In this document: positions 32,427-44,400 of the stretch, piece by piece
Numbering within the stretch: the first letter of the stretch is position 1
How the letters are laid out: every line of letters starts with the position of its first letter
Origin: Siderastrea siderea
Taxonomy: Eukaryota > Cnidaria > Anthozoa > Scleractinia > Rhizangiidae
Reading direction: 5' to 3'
Length of the DNA: 64,000 nucleotides
Assembly: GCA_964030785.1 (NCBI GenBank)
Contig: OZ034975.1
Location: 3,242,855-3,306,854 of the forward strand
Position numbers and translations under genes: made by a program
Notes under the pieces: generated by a model
Told to the model about the DNA's origin: nothing
The model's input: only the letters and a program-made list of their open reading frames with translations
Databases searched by the model: none

Positions 32427-35400
32427 TATGATGATGTTTCCTTGCACAAATGGGTCACCCATTAATTTTGCAATTTTCTTTTTACTTTTCATCTCAACAG
32501 AATCTTTGCTCGATCTTAAATCCTTGCCTTAACAACGGCCGTTGCTTTATGGGGTATACTGACAAGAAATACCTTTGTGAGTGCGCACCTGGATATGAAG
32601 GAGAAAACTGCGAGAAAGGTAATCGTCAGAGAAATGTAACAAACACCCTCTAGGTGTTCCCCCCTCTAGGGTTTCAGTGGAGATGGGAAAACGTGTTAAG
32701 GTATAATTTATGTTCTACTCTATACTCTTTGATAAAAGCTACGATCAACTCTATCGGTTTGTACGCATAAACATTAACAGTATAAAAGTCACAATATATG
32801 TTCACCTTGTTTACAGTCTGATTGCATTTCTTTCTGTATTGTTCTTCTAGATATCAATGAATGCGAAAATGGCAGCCACGACTGCAATGAAAATGCAACA
32901 TGTGTAAACACCGCTGGACACTTTAATTGTTCCTGTAACAACGGTTTCAGCGGGGATGGAAAAACGTGTGCAGGTATAGTTTATGTTCTACTCTATCACT
33001 TAGTTCACATTGATTACTCTGTGATTTTATTTCTTTCTGCATTGTTTAACTAGATATCGATGAATGCCAAAATGGCTGCCACAACTGCAATGAAGATGCA
33101 ACATGTGTAAACACCGCTGGACACTTTAATTGCTCCTGTGTAAATGAAACGCCGAACGGTTCGGTTCTTACAACTTAGTCAAAGAGCAGCTACATTCTAC
33201 TAGATTGCACGAGGTCGATCGTTAGAGAATCTGTCACATGATTTCGTGATTTTTCTTTGTGTCACATCAATAACATTATCTTACACACTCCCCGGCTTTA
33301 AGAAATGTCCTTTGAGACAATTGGTTACAATTTTCAATGGAGGTTTAGGCTCCAGTCACTCCTATGACATGCCACAGTATTCCTACTCATCATTCTTGTA
33401 CGTCACTTGCTATTTGGGTTGATCAGGCCCAAAGTCGGCAAAGTTGTACAACAAAACATAGGATAAGAAGCAACTATCGAGACCTATTGTCATTCAGTCT
33501 TGACTCAATCAGTAGCATAGTCATGGTTCGTAGATAACGAGATCGCTCATATGCCTGTCTGAGAGGCACAACAGCGCAAAAGACCTGACATTCTATAATC
33601 TGTTCAACAACAATGCCAATTAAAGTCTTGGGCAGTCAATAAATCCAGACGCGTTGCGCTTGTGGTATCGGTATATAAGGTGGGTACACCAAAGGACGGT
33701 AGCAGGGCAGTCCAAGGTACGGATAGGTGGATGGTGTCCAGGGTGACTGGAAAGGTAGATAATACCATCCGGTTAAAGGATTTGAACCATTCTGCACACT
33801 GTAGATAATTGGCTGTTCCAGAGTATAATACGTGAACATGCGCGGTGGCTGCCGTACGCGCTGAGAACGACATGTATCTCCATCTACTCCAGGTATGGCT
33901 CTCTTCCCAGTCTTGATTCTCGAGTATGCACATGTGGAACTTGCAATGTCACTTGATCAGCTGGGACAGGATCACAGTCTTCAACCTCTGTTGGTTCCTG
34001 ACTCCTAAGTTCACTAGCCATGGTTTGGGTGTCAGGTTCTAAAGGAAAGTGCTGTTTAGCAGTAGCAGTTGGTTCGGGATTTACGCAGTCACCGGTATCC
34101 GACCGATCTGATAGTTGCACTGGTGTGTAAGTTAGGAGCTCAGCGTCATCACTATCGCTATCTGTGGTGAACTGCGAAGAATCGCGCGTTTGCCTCAAGT
34201 TTCTTTGGAATAGCTGTGTTGTTTTTCTGGACTGGACGATTGTCTGAGAGATATATATTGATCTGTAGGCCTTTTGCACGCCCTACATCATCATCGTCTT
34301 TGGAAAAGAAGTCTGCTTCCTCTGTCAACATGTTCATCACCACAATCTTCTGGTCTTCTGACAGGTCTCCTAAGTCAACTTCTGGGAATAACCAACACGT
34401 TCCGAATCTTCAGTGGTCAGTTCATCAGGCGTCCTCTGACTTTCCTCCTCCTCCGGTGACTTATCAGAGAAAATAACACCGTATTCTGAACTTTCTTCAT
34501 TCTCCCTCTTCCTCACTTCGAGTGGCGTCACAGATTTCACAAGCTGTAGCTTCAGTGGGGCCCTGCACATACTTAGAAAAATTAATTAAAAAACTAACTA
34601 CAAAAGATTAAAAACTAATTACAATTGATTAAAAAGCGAAAGCTAGTTTAAAAATAAAAACAACACTAATTATAAAAACTACTTAAAATTTAAGTTTGAG
34701 ATTAGATTCAAAATGAGATAAAAAAAGGAGTGTCACGTGTGTCCTGACTTAAAGAATTCCAATCCACGACGCTCTGATAAATAAAACGTTGTTTGCCCCA
34801 GTTTGTTCTTACAAGAGGTAGGTGGAAATCGTCTCTAGAACGCGTGTTGTAATTGTGAATAGAGCTGTTTCTAACAAAATGAAAATTGAAATCAATAAAA
34901 CCTTGCAAACACTTTAAAATTGTTGTACAGCGATGGAAACGGCGCCTGAGATGCAGTGGCTTCCAACCAAGAGAATCAAGAGCTTCGGTTGCGGACGATT
35001 GCGGATGGTGATCAAGGATTATCTTGGCAGCTTTGTTTTGGAGAGTCTGAACATACTTTATGAGGGTGGAGCTGTTCTTATCGCCCCCCACCCCCCACCC
35101 CACAATGTTCCCATAATCAAGCAAGGGAAGGACAAGACTGTTGTAAAGAGTTACACGGGCCTGGAGCGGTAGCATGTGCTTTACTCGACGTAGGACACCA
35201 AGGCGTTGATTAACTTTTTTAGCGATCGTAGAAATGTGATCATGCCAGGTCATACTTTGGTTGATTGTAACTCCTAAGTACTTGAAGGAGTCAGTTCGCT
35301 CTAAGGCGGAGTCATAAATACGAAGAGAAAAATTCTGGAAAGTTTTCAGTTTCTGCGCACTACCGAATAAGACAATTACATTTGTTTTCATTTAGGGTGA

Positions 35401-38400
35401 GGAGATTGTCAAAGCTTGCCTAACACTGTTCTATTTTTAAAGGTGATGTTATGATCTGTAGTATTTGTCACTTGAATAGCAACACGCGATGAAGCGCCAC
35501 CTCGAAGGATAAACAATGTTTCAGAGACCTCGAAACCTGTTGGTCAAGGTGATTCGATATCTGGCTCAAACAATGTTGTATCGGGAGTCTTGATTCAACC
35601 AGGCCTGTATATGCAGAGCAAGTGACTACCACTGTCTCATTCTTTGGGATCACCACGTCTCTTTATTACTTTCACACCACGTAGTTAACTTGGGGAGGTT
35701 GTCCTGATAAAATTGACCAAGGCTTCAACAATCTCTTGCTTACCATTTTTAAGACTTAAGCTCAACACATTGACTAACTTCTCTTCATGGTTGCTGGGAG
35801 AATAACTACCGGAATTTTTCACAATTTCTTCAATGACGTTATATCCAACGATGGGGTGGTCCCAAGCATCTGTGGAGATCAGGAAGGTACGGAGTTCGTG
35901 ATCAGAGGTCGCTAGTTTAAACGAAATCTGAATCCAGCCTTCGCAAGGGATTTCAGTACCATTGGCTGCTTTTGAGTAATTCCTCTATTAGTCGACTCTC
36001 AACTGTTAGCAGGTTCTTAGCAATCCAGTCTTTTGATACTGGAAACCTGGGCACCAGTATCCCAAAATTCTTCAGTTTTAACATTGTTCATAAGAAATTG
36101 AACGAGGCACCTCCTTTCCACCAATTTGGCAACTCTGGCGTGTTAAGCTGACGTCAGGTGGCTAACATACTGCTGACCCCTGTCGGCCGCCTCCTGTCTC
36201 CCTGACTAGACAGATACTTTATGGCGCTACACAGTTGCTTATACTTCATCCAATGGGTTCTTTGGCATTGCTGAGAACAATAATGAACCGAATGACAACC
36301 AGAACGTTGCTTTAGTGATGACCCCCTTCGGCGACAGTTAACACGAACATGGCACCCTTCAGTTTGGTCATCGGCTAGAATTTTATTTATTTATTTTTAT
36401 TGTTTTTTTTATTGAGTTACAACTTCACTTTCAACACTTAACCACTTACATCTACTACTTCTACTGCAACTACTTACATTTTGCCTCACACTACAACACA
36501 TTTTACATTACTACAACTACTACAACTACTATTACGTCTCAAATACATATTTGAAATCCCTTGCGAAGGCTGGATTCAGATTTCGTTTAAACTAGCGACC
36601 TCTGATCACGAATTCCGTACCTTCCTGATCTCCACAGATGCTTGGGACCACCCCATCGTTGGATATAACGTCATTGAAGAAATTGTGAAAAATATGTATA
36701 ACCTAGTCCACTTTGATTACTCTTTGATTTTATTTCTTTCTGCATTTTTCGTCTAGATCTCGATGAATGCCAAAATGGCAGCCACGATTGCAATGAAAAT
36801 GCAACATGTGTAAACACCGCTGGACACTTTAATTGCTCCTGCAACAGCGGTTTCAGCGGGGACGGAAAAACGTGTTCAGGTAGAATTTGTGTTCTACTCT
36901 TTCACCTTGTTCACTTTGATTACAGTCTGATTTTATTTCTCTCTGCATTGTTCAACTAGAAATTGATGAATGCCAAAATGGCAGCCACGATTGCAATGAA
37001 AATGCAACATGTGTAAACACCGCTGGACACTTCAACTGCACGTGTAATCCCGGTTACACCGGAGACGGTAAAACGTGTTCAGGTATAATTTGTCTTCCTT
37101 TCATAACGCAAGTTCACCTCGCTTCTTTTTTGTGAAGATATATTAGGATGTAGGTAATGCGAAGAGACATCAAAACATCTTATCATAGCCTAGATGGCAG
37201 GTTTTAATGCCGGGTAAAACTGGTTTCCACCGCAAATTATAACCTTCCCGGGACCCAGACTGAGAGGTTTTCCTAGCTTTTTTTTTTGTCAAACCAAACA
37301 ACCTTTAAATCTCAAACCCTTAGACATATTTTGGCTTCATAAAGGACTTAGAAGAACTCTTTGCCACAGAATAGGGCTACAATCAACCAATAAGAAATAC
37401 AGCAACAATCATTCTTTTTGAGAAACTAATGGTATATTTACAGGGTGTCCTGAAAATTCGTATTCCATCTTCAGATGGAAATATAATTTTAATCTTTCGA
37501 AAGATGTTTGAACAATTGGAGAAATGTTTTTAGTAGCCTTCATGCCCCAGTACATTCCTTTTTACAATGACTCTTTTTAGAACGGATGATCAACCACTAA
37601 GAAGCTGGAAACCAAAATAAATTTTTAACTGTCTCAAGAGCTATTCATAAAGGTCCTTTGTGTCTCTTAGCTTCTCACTTAAGCTTTACCTAATATGTGG
37701 CTTTTTCGCTTGCCATGGTCCAATAATTTTGCCGTTTCTCGAACAGAAATGATGATTTATTTATTTATTTATTTTTCCTGTATTGTTTATTAGTTTTTTA
37801 AAGGCGATTCTAGCGAAAACTTAAACAAATTTTCAATGACCTAGAAAGGGCACAAAGCGAAAAATCATGCGGTAGATATATGACACGCTTTAATACGCAA
37901 CTGTAATTGAGTACAATTTAGCGGGAAACCTTTTCTTGAAAAACTTACATGTTTTAAGAAGTACCCGGGTAATTTTCTGGATTATCTTGAAACAAATAAT
38001 TTAAATCGCGACAAAATTAAGATCATGTGCCTTGAAATTATGGGCACCAGCATTTGAGACTTACTGTAGTTGTGGATGACTCAACTCAGATCAAAAGAAG
38101 TTATCAGACATTTATACCTATGTGATCAGACATAAAAAAAGTACCAGAAAATAATGTATGCCATTGTGTAGAACAAATTTAGGTACAGTGGAACTCAGTG
38201 AATCGTGGACCGTCCGGCCATACAAATTTGGCCGTCTTCTTGGGCAAGTCCTTTGAACAGGGTAACGCATGTCTGCCCAAGAAACCAAGAAAGGCGACCA
38301 AAACAAGATGACAAAACATAATTGAAACCAACGAAATACAGTGTACAGTTATCAGTGTACCACTTGTAGAAGATCATTTGACTTTTTCGCTCTTCAAAAC

Positions 38401-41400
38401 ATTGTAAATACATGCTCACCACCCAACAGAGAATCGCAATTGAGCCTAAATGTTTCATCGTGGATGTATTATCGGGGTAAGTTCAGTTCATGAGAAACAG
38501 TTTTCTGAGACTTGCCCCAGTTGACGTCTTTGCTGAATCGTGAAACAGCGTAAATTCATTTCACGAGAAACAGTTTGAGAGTGCAAAACGCGATCGCTGG
38601 TCGCCTACTCAGACTTGTTCCAGTTGACATCTTCTCTGAATCGGGAAACATGAGCGATGAAACTAGCGATGTAGTCGGCTGACTGGACCACGTGAAAAAC
38701 GGCTTTGGGAAAATCTAGTCGTTGATCATTAACTGGGTCTTTTCAGATAGGAAAATGTTTCGAAGGAAAATGGTTTCAAAACCTCGCCCTAACAGTGTTA
38801 TGCTTGTGGGCCCGGGGAAAACGTTAGGGGCTCCCAAATAAAAGTGATGGGGATGTTAGTACATCCATATTTCCTGGAAGAGCTTTTTGACACTTAATTA
38901 CAGTGTTTGAATATCCGAATCAGCCTGTTTTAAACAACTTAAATCCTAAAAAGGGACTAAGTAAAAAATATTAATGAAAGGGAAAAAGAAAAAGAAAAGA
39001 GAGGAAAATGTATAGTAAGAGTGCCAGAAAAATCTAATAAAAAATCCAGTGAAGTGAAAAAGAAACTGTATCGATTTAAAGTAACTAACGTTCTTTGCAA
39101 ACCTTACACGACGAAATTCTAACCGTGTAATGTAAAGTCCGTTCTTGCGACGTATAGATCGAGTGTGAATGTCGGAACGTTGCAAAACCTTTCCGCTAGT
39201 GGGACTTGCTTCATGTATGAACACGACGTATTTCTCCAAACACTTAAGCAACAAAAATGATAGGAACCTTAAAGGAGAAGGTCACTCCAGAAACGGTGTA
39301 TTTTTTGAAATCGCCAATAAAAAGATAACATTCAGTCGAGTTACTGACCGTGGTTTTAGCTTCTGAAGTGCATCTGAAGCCACTGAAATTCCTCTTCAAA
39401 GAAGGCTAAAATTTAACATCGGGGGCCGCCGTTTTGAATCGTACTTAGCAGCCTGGCCGCTTGCCCGAAAGTTCTTCGACAAAATAGTAGTGACAAACGG
39501 AACGGACTTATATAAGCTTGTATAACAAGTTAATCCAAATTATCAATGTAAAAATTACAGTTATCGCGACCGTAATTGGTGGGGACCTTGTTGGGCACTC
39601 GGTCCATACTGCAGTAAGGAGCTAACCATCAAATGTTTTTCATGGCGTAAATTAAAAATCATTGCAAGCACACGAAAGGTTTTTGAGTAAAAACAACTTT
39701 TTCATCATTTTTAGTAGTTTGCTTGCAAACAGCAACGTGAAGTGACTAAGGTATTGCTTTCGTTTACAGACGTATTTCTTATTATGTCTTTTTTAGTCAG
39801 CAGTTTTTTTGCTTGCATGTTTAACTTTACACTCGCTTTTTCCCACACCTAGAGGCATCTAAATGATTGAGAGAATCGCAAGAATCTTATGAAAAATTGA
39901 AATTCGTTTTCTAACGCGTACAGTTTGTGCTCATATTGAAAAATTTAGCTCTCTTTCGCAGTACGGTCTTGGTGCTCGGTCAATATTTCTCTTGTTCATT
40001 ATAGTGATACACTCGATTTATAAGACTTAACCATAAAATGTGAGACCCAAGGGCTTTCTGGGAAGTGTTCATTCAATGACTACATTTGCATAATTAGCCA
40101 GTGATTGTTTTCATACATTACTGCAAAAACACGGTATTTCCTTATTTCCGAATAGTTTTCCATCAAAAATTGTTTTAGTTCGTAAACCGATGCAAACTTT
40201 TGCAAATCTCGCACTGTTTAGCGCTCAATTAAGCCTTTATTGGAAAAATGGTTTCAAAAACTCGTGAAATCTGGCGAAGTGATAAAGAAATTGTTTAAGT
40301 TTTGATTTAAAGTAACTCACGTTCTTTGCAAGCCTTACACGACGAGATTCTAACGGGTTACCGTGTAGTGTAAAGTCCGTTCCTGCGATGCATAGATCGA
40401 TTGTGAATGTTAGAACGTTTGCAGAACTTCTCGACTAGTTGGACTGTCTTTTTGTATGATCGCGATGTATTTCCCCAAACACTAAAGTAACAAAAATAAA
40501 AGGAACCCCAAAGGTACCAGAATCTAGTTTGTGGGCGTGGCTTTAGATTTTTATCCCCTTTCAGTTGAATTTCATTATGGTTAACTTCGCTGTTACAAAC
40601 ACCCCGTACGGTACCAAACCAAAAGCTTTCATCCCTAAAAGGTCACTTTTACGTCTCTTTTACGTGAGAGTTCCTCCTGGAAGTTGTAAAGGGGAGGGGG
40701 GAGGGTGTTCAATTGTAAAAGCGTAATCCAGACAAGCGCTGGACGCAATGGAACTGACTGAACACTTATCGGACTAAACCTGACAGACGATCAAAAAACA
40801 CTAGAGGATGATGATGATAGGGCATTCCACAGCGATGCTGTAGCAACAGCAAAGGAACTCCCACCATAAGGCTTTAAGATTATAGGTAGGATTCAAAAGC
40901 AAGTTTTTTGCGGATTAACGAAGTAATCTTGGAGGTTGATAATAAGTAGTCAGTTAGATAAGTAGGAGCTTGGTTGTGTAGCGCTTTAAATGTAATCAGA
41001 AGAATCTTAAAGTTTATCCGCTGTTCGATAGGAAGCCAATGCAGCTCCATGAAAAGAGGCGTTATGTGATCATACTTTAATTTCTGGACTGGTATACTAT
41101 TCTTGCAGTACAATTTAACACTCGCTGGAGCCTATGTAGTAAATATTTTGGAGCACCATATAGCAAAGAGTTGCAATAATCAATCTTTGAAGTTATGTTT
41201 TAAAAGATATGTGAAAATGTGAATCGTCCACATAGAAATGGCAATTGAAATTAAATCACTTGGCAATACCGCCCAAGGGAGAAGTGTATAGAAAAACAAT
41301 ATTGGTCCCGAAACAGAGCCCTGTGGGACACCTTGTGTGAGATGTGATAAATGCGATGAGGTGACGTTTACTTTTACAAATTGCGTGCGATCAGACAAAT

Positions 41401-44400
41401 ATGAAACAAACCAATCAAGAGCCTTATTACAAATCCCAAAGCCTGTTGATAACCTCTTTAGTAAAATCCTGTGGTCCACGGTGTGAAAGGCTGCCGATAA
41501 ATCAAGAAGAGCAAAGATAACTGAATATCCATTATCGATGGCAGTAACAATGTCATTATGAACTTTAATTAGCGCAGTCTCTGTACTATGAAATTGTTTG
41601 TATGCTGACTGCAGAGGCTCATAAAGATGGTCATTTTCCAGATAACTGGTTAGCTGAAGGGCAACTACCTTCTCAATTACCTTAGACAAAAAACTCAAAT
41701 TAGAAACCGGACGATAGTTTTTAAACTCCTGCTGATCCAGATTTGTTTGTTTGTCTTTTTTTTTTTTTTTTTTTTTCAGTTATGGTTTTAAAACAGCTTC
41801 CTTAAATGAGCTACGTCACGGATAACGCAACTTGAAAAAGCTGGCAAGTTTTTTCAAGTTTGTCATTCGTAATCCGTCTTAATCTCCCTCAGTCGTAACC
41901 ATCCTTGTTTAGTTTTGGTTAATTACTTCTTTGGTGTTTTTCTAACTTAGGAAACTATTATTTTGAGGTTTCTGTTAATGAGAAAATAATTGTCAGATCA
42001 GAAAAATGAATGAAAACGCCGTGACACAGTTCCTTTAAGATTAGTTTGCACAAACCCAGATTCTAATGACAATTTGACAATTCTGGTTATACCCGGCATC
42101 AAGACATCAAGACTTTCAGTCAGAAGACAGGCCGGGAGAGGGTCGAAATCACAGAATGTCTTCGCTATAGGTCGCACTGTAGGCCACAGATCACTAATAG
42201 TCACTTAATCAAAATGATCCAGGCAGCATGAAGATATTGGTGTATCTTGGTAACAGTCAGAATCGTTAGGGCATCGCTGAACCAGGTCTCGATGAATAGT
42301 AGCAATCTTTTCATTGAAGAATGTAAGAAAACTGTTAACCAATTCATTCGCATTAATATGTGGTGGATACATTAAATCAGGCGTCACGTGTAGCAGTTTG
42401 TTAACAACTCCAAATAACTTTCGTTGATTCGATTGGTTATCATTAACAATTTGGGAGTAATATTCAGTTCTAGATGACCACAGAAGTTGATTAACCAACC
42501 GACACTGCTGAGTAAACCTCAGACGATCGGACGGTAGTCGACTTTTCCGCCATCGTCTTTTCAGCCTTTGCCTTTTTTCGATGTTGATTTCATTGGAATA
42601 CCATGGTGCGGCTGGACGAATGGTAACTACACGGGTAGAAGGGGGAGCGTAACAATCCAAAATTCTCGACCGTTCTGAATGATAAAGAGCAACACTTCGA
42701 GAAATGTCCTCTAAGCTGTCAGTTAGCAACGGAGATCGTTCGATGCAATCTCTGAATACATAGATAGCAACTGATTTCAGATTGCGATAGGAGATAGCTT
42801 TCCTTTCAAAACGCAGCTTTCCGATATCAAGGTTACACATAATTATAGTAAAGTGGTCAGAAATCGAGGAATCATGAACATCAACATCAACAGAATGCAC
42901 AAAACGTTCGTCATCACATGTACACCGGGTAATAATCAGATCCAGAATATGACCAGCCCGGTGAGTAGCTTGAGTCATACGAGGCCGTAAATTGAATGCT
43001 TCAAGAAGGTTAATGAAATTAGCCGTAGAAACATCACGAATTTTATCAATATGGAGATTAAAGTCACCAGCAATTAGTAACGACCTAGACTTGATATCAT
43101 ATTGTTCAAGAAGTGAGCTAAATTCCTCCATGAAATAATCCATTGAATTGTTCGTAGAAGAGAAAATCTAGTCGTTGATCATGAACTGGGTCTTAAGATA
43201 GGAAAATGTTTCATAGGAAAATGGTTTCAAAAACTCGTCCTAACAGTGTTATGCTTGTGGGCCCGAGAGGAACGTTGGGAGCTCCCAAACAAAGTGATGG
43301 CAATGTTCTCAAATCCATATTCCCTGGAGGAGGTGTTTGACACTTAATTACAGTGTTTGAATATCCGAATCAGATTTATAACAAAAAAGAAAGGGGAAAC
43401 ACATAGTAAGAGTGCCAGAAAATCTAATAAAAATCCAGTGAAGTGAAAAAGAAACTGTTTCGATTTAAAGTAACTAACGTTCTTTGCAAACCTTACACGA
43501 CGAAATTCTAACCGTTCTCGCGACTCATAGATCGAGTGTGAATGTTAGAATGTTTGTAGAACTTTTTCACTTTTTTGACTTGCTTCATGTATGATCACGA
43601 CGCATTTGCCCGAAAACTACAGCAACAAAAATAAAAGGAACCCTAAAAGTACCAGAATCTAGTTTTTACTCCCTGCCAGTTGAATTCTGTTATAGTAAGT
43701 TTTGCTTTTATAAACACCCTGTACGGTACCAAACCAAAAGCTATCATCCCTAAAAGGTGTGGCGAACTGACCTCCGTCACTTTTATCTGAGAGTCCCTCC
43801 CGGAAGTTGTAAGACGGGGTTTCAATTGTAAAAGCGTAATCTAGACAAGCGCTGGAGGAAACGGAACCGACTGAACACTTATCGGACCAAACCTGACAGA
43901 CCATCAAAAAACACTAGATAGTAACTGTATGTTGCCAGCTCATAATCCAGACAAATAAGATAAACTGAGAACAAGTACTGTATAGTTCTCAGTACAAAGC
44001 ATAAGAGGAATACGCAAGGACATCTTACACTGTTTAAAAAAAGAACATTTCTTCGACTCATCATTTATATTTTGAAAATGATTAGCAAAACTTTTTAAAG
44101 CAGTTGAAAATTATTTTTTGAGTCGACGCGAGCTTCGAATTCATGACAGGAATTTCGGTCAAAAACAACTTTGTACGCACCTTAAACTATGCACATGTAC
44201 TTATAAAAAGAAAGCCTTTTAATGTGCTGGACTTAAAAGATATATTACCTGTTGAGATGCCACAATTATGCTTTTCAATGTGATAATCAAATGCTTATCT
44301 TTTCCAGTTGCAGTGACATGGGTTTCTTTCAGCGTGGCATTGATATGTTTTAAAGTTAAATGTAACATGTTTGTTTTTCTATCGAAGATTGTTCCAGTAG

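Larger units (their letters stand above)
33139..36380 (-). mobile_element. Gypsy-type LTR retrotransposon relic
   Basis: The order on the minus strand is: MYND-like finger (about 36360-36220), retropepsin with DTGAQVS (about 36040), protease tail and [15 protein letters not shown] linker (to about 35400), a LINE insertion, a pre-reverse-transcriptase linker (34570-34158), a pol C-terminal tail (34279-33604), a purine tract AAAGCCGGGGAG and a 149-bp LTR (33139-33287). The reverse transcriptase, RNase H and integrase cores are deleted. Frames are broken by stops and shifts. It landed in EGF exon 3 of gene B, and its 5' LTR is not present. Short plus-strand frames across it are shadows. Confidence 0.7.
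40805..43158 (-). mobile_element. CR1/L2-like LINE, 5' truncated, split by a MITE
   Basis: Minus strand, in order: endonuclease part (43143-42205) with [23 protein letters not shown] and the SISDHF box; linker [21 protein letters not shown] insertion (41802-42038); reverse transcriptase (to 41180) with [26 protein letters not shown] (motif A), GVPQGS, and YVDD in a shifted frame near 41233; and C-terminal [10 protein letters not shown] and [17 protein letters not shown]. One stop separates endonuclease and linker, and a frameshift precedes YVDD. The 3' end carries a short ATC repeat (about 40808). The N-terminal endonuclease part is missing. Confidence 0.85.

Noticed and set aside
32243..32458. 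His/Arg-rich minus-strand frame
   Set aside because: It is the reverse of the (GAT)n(GAC)n microsatellite.
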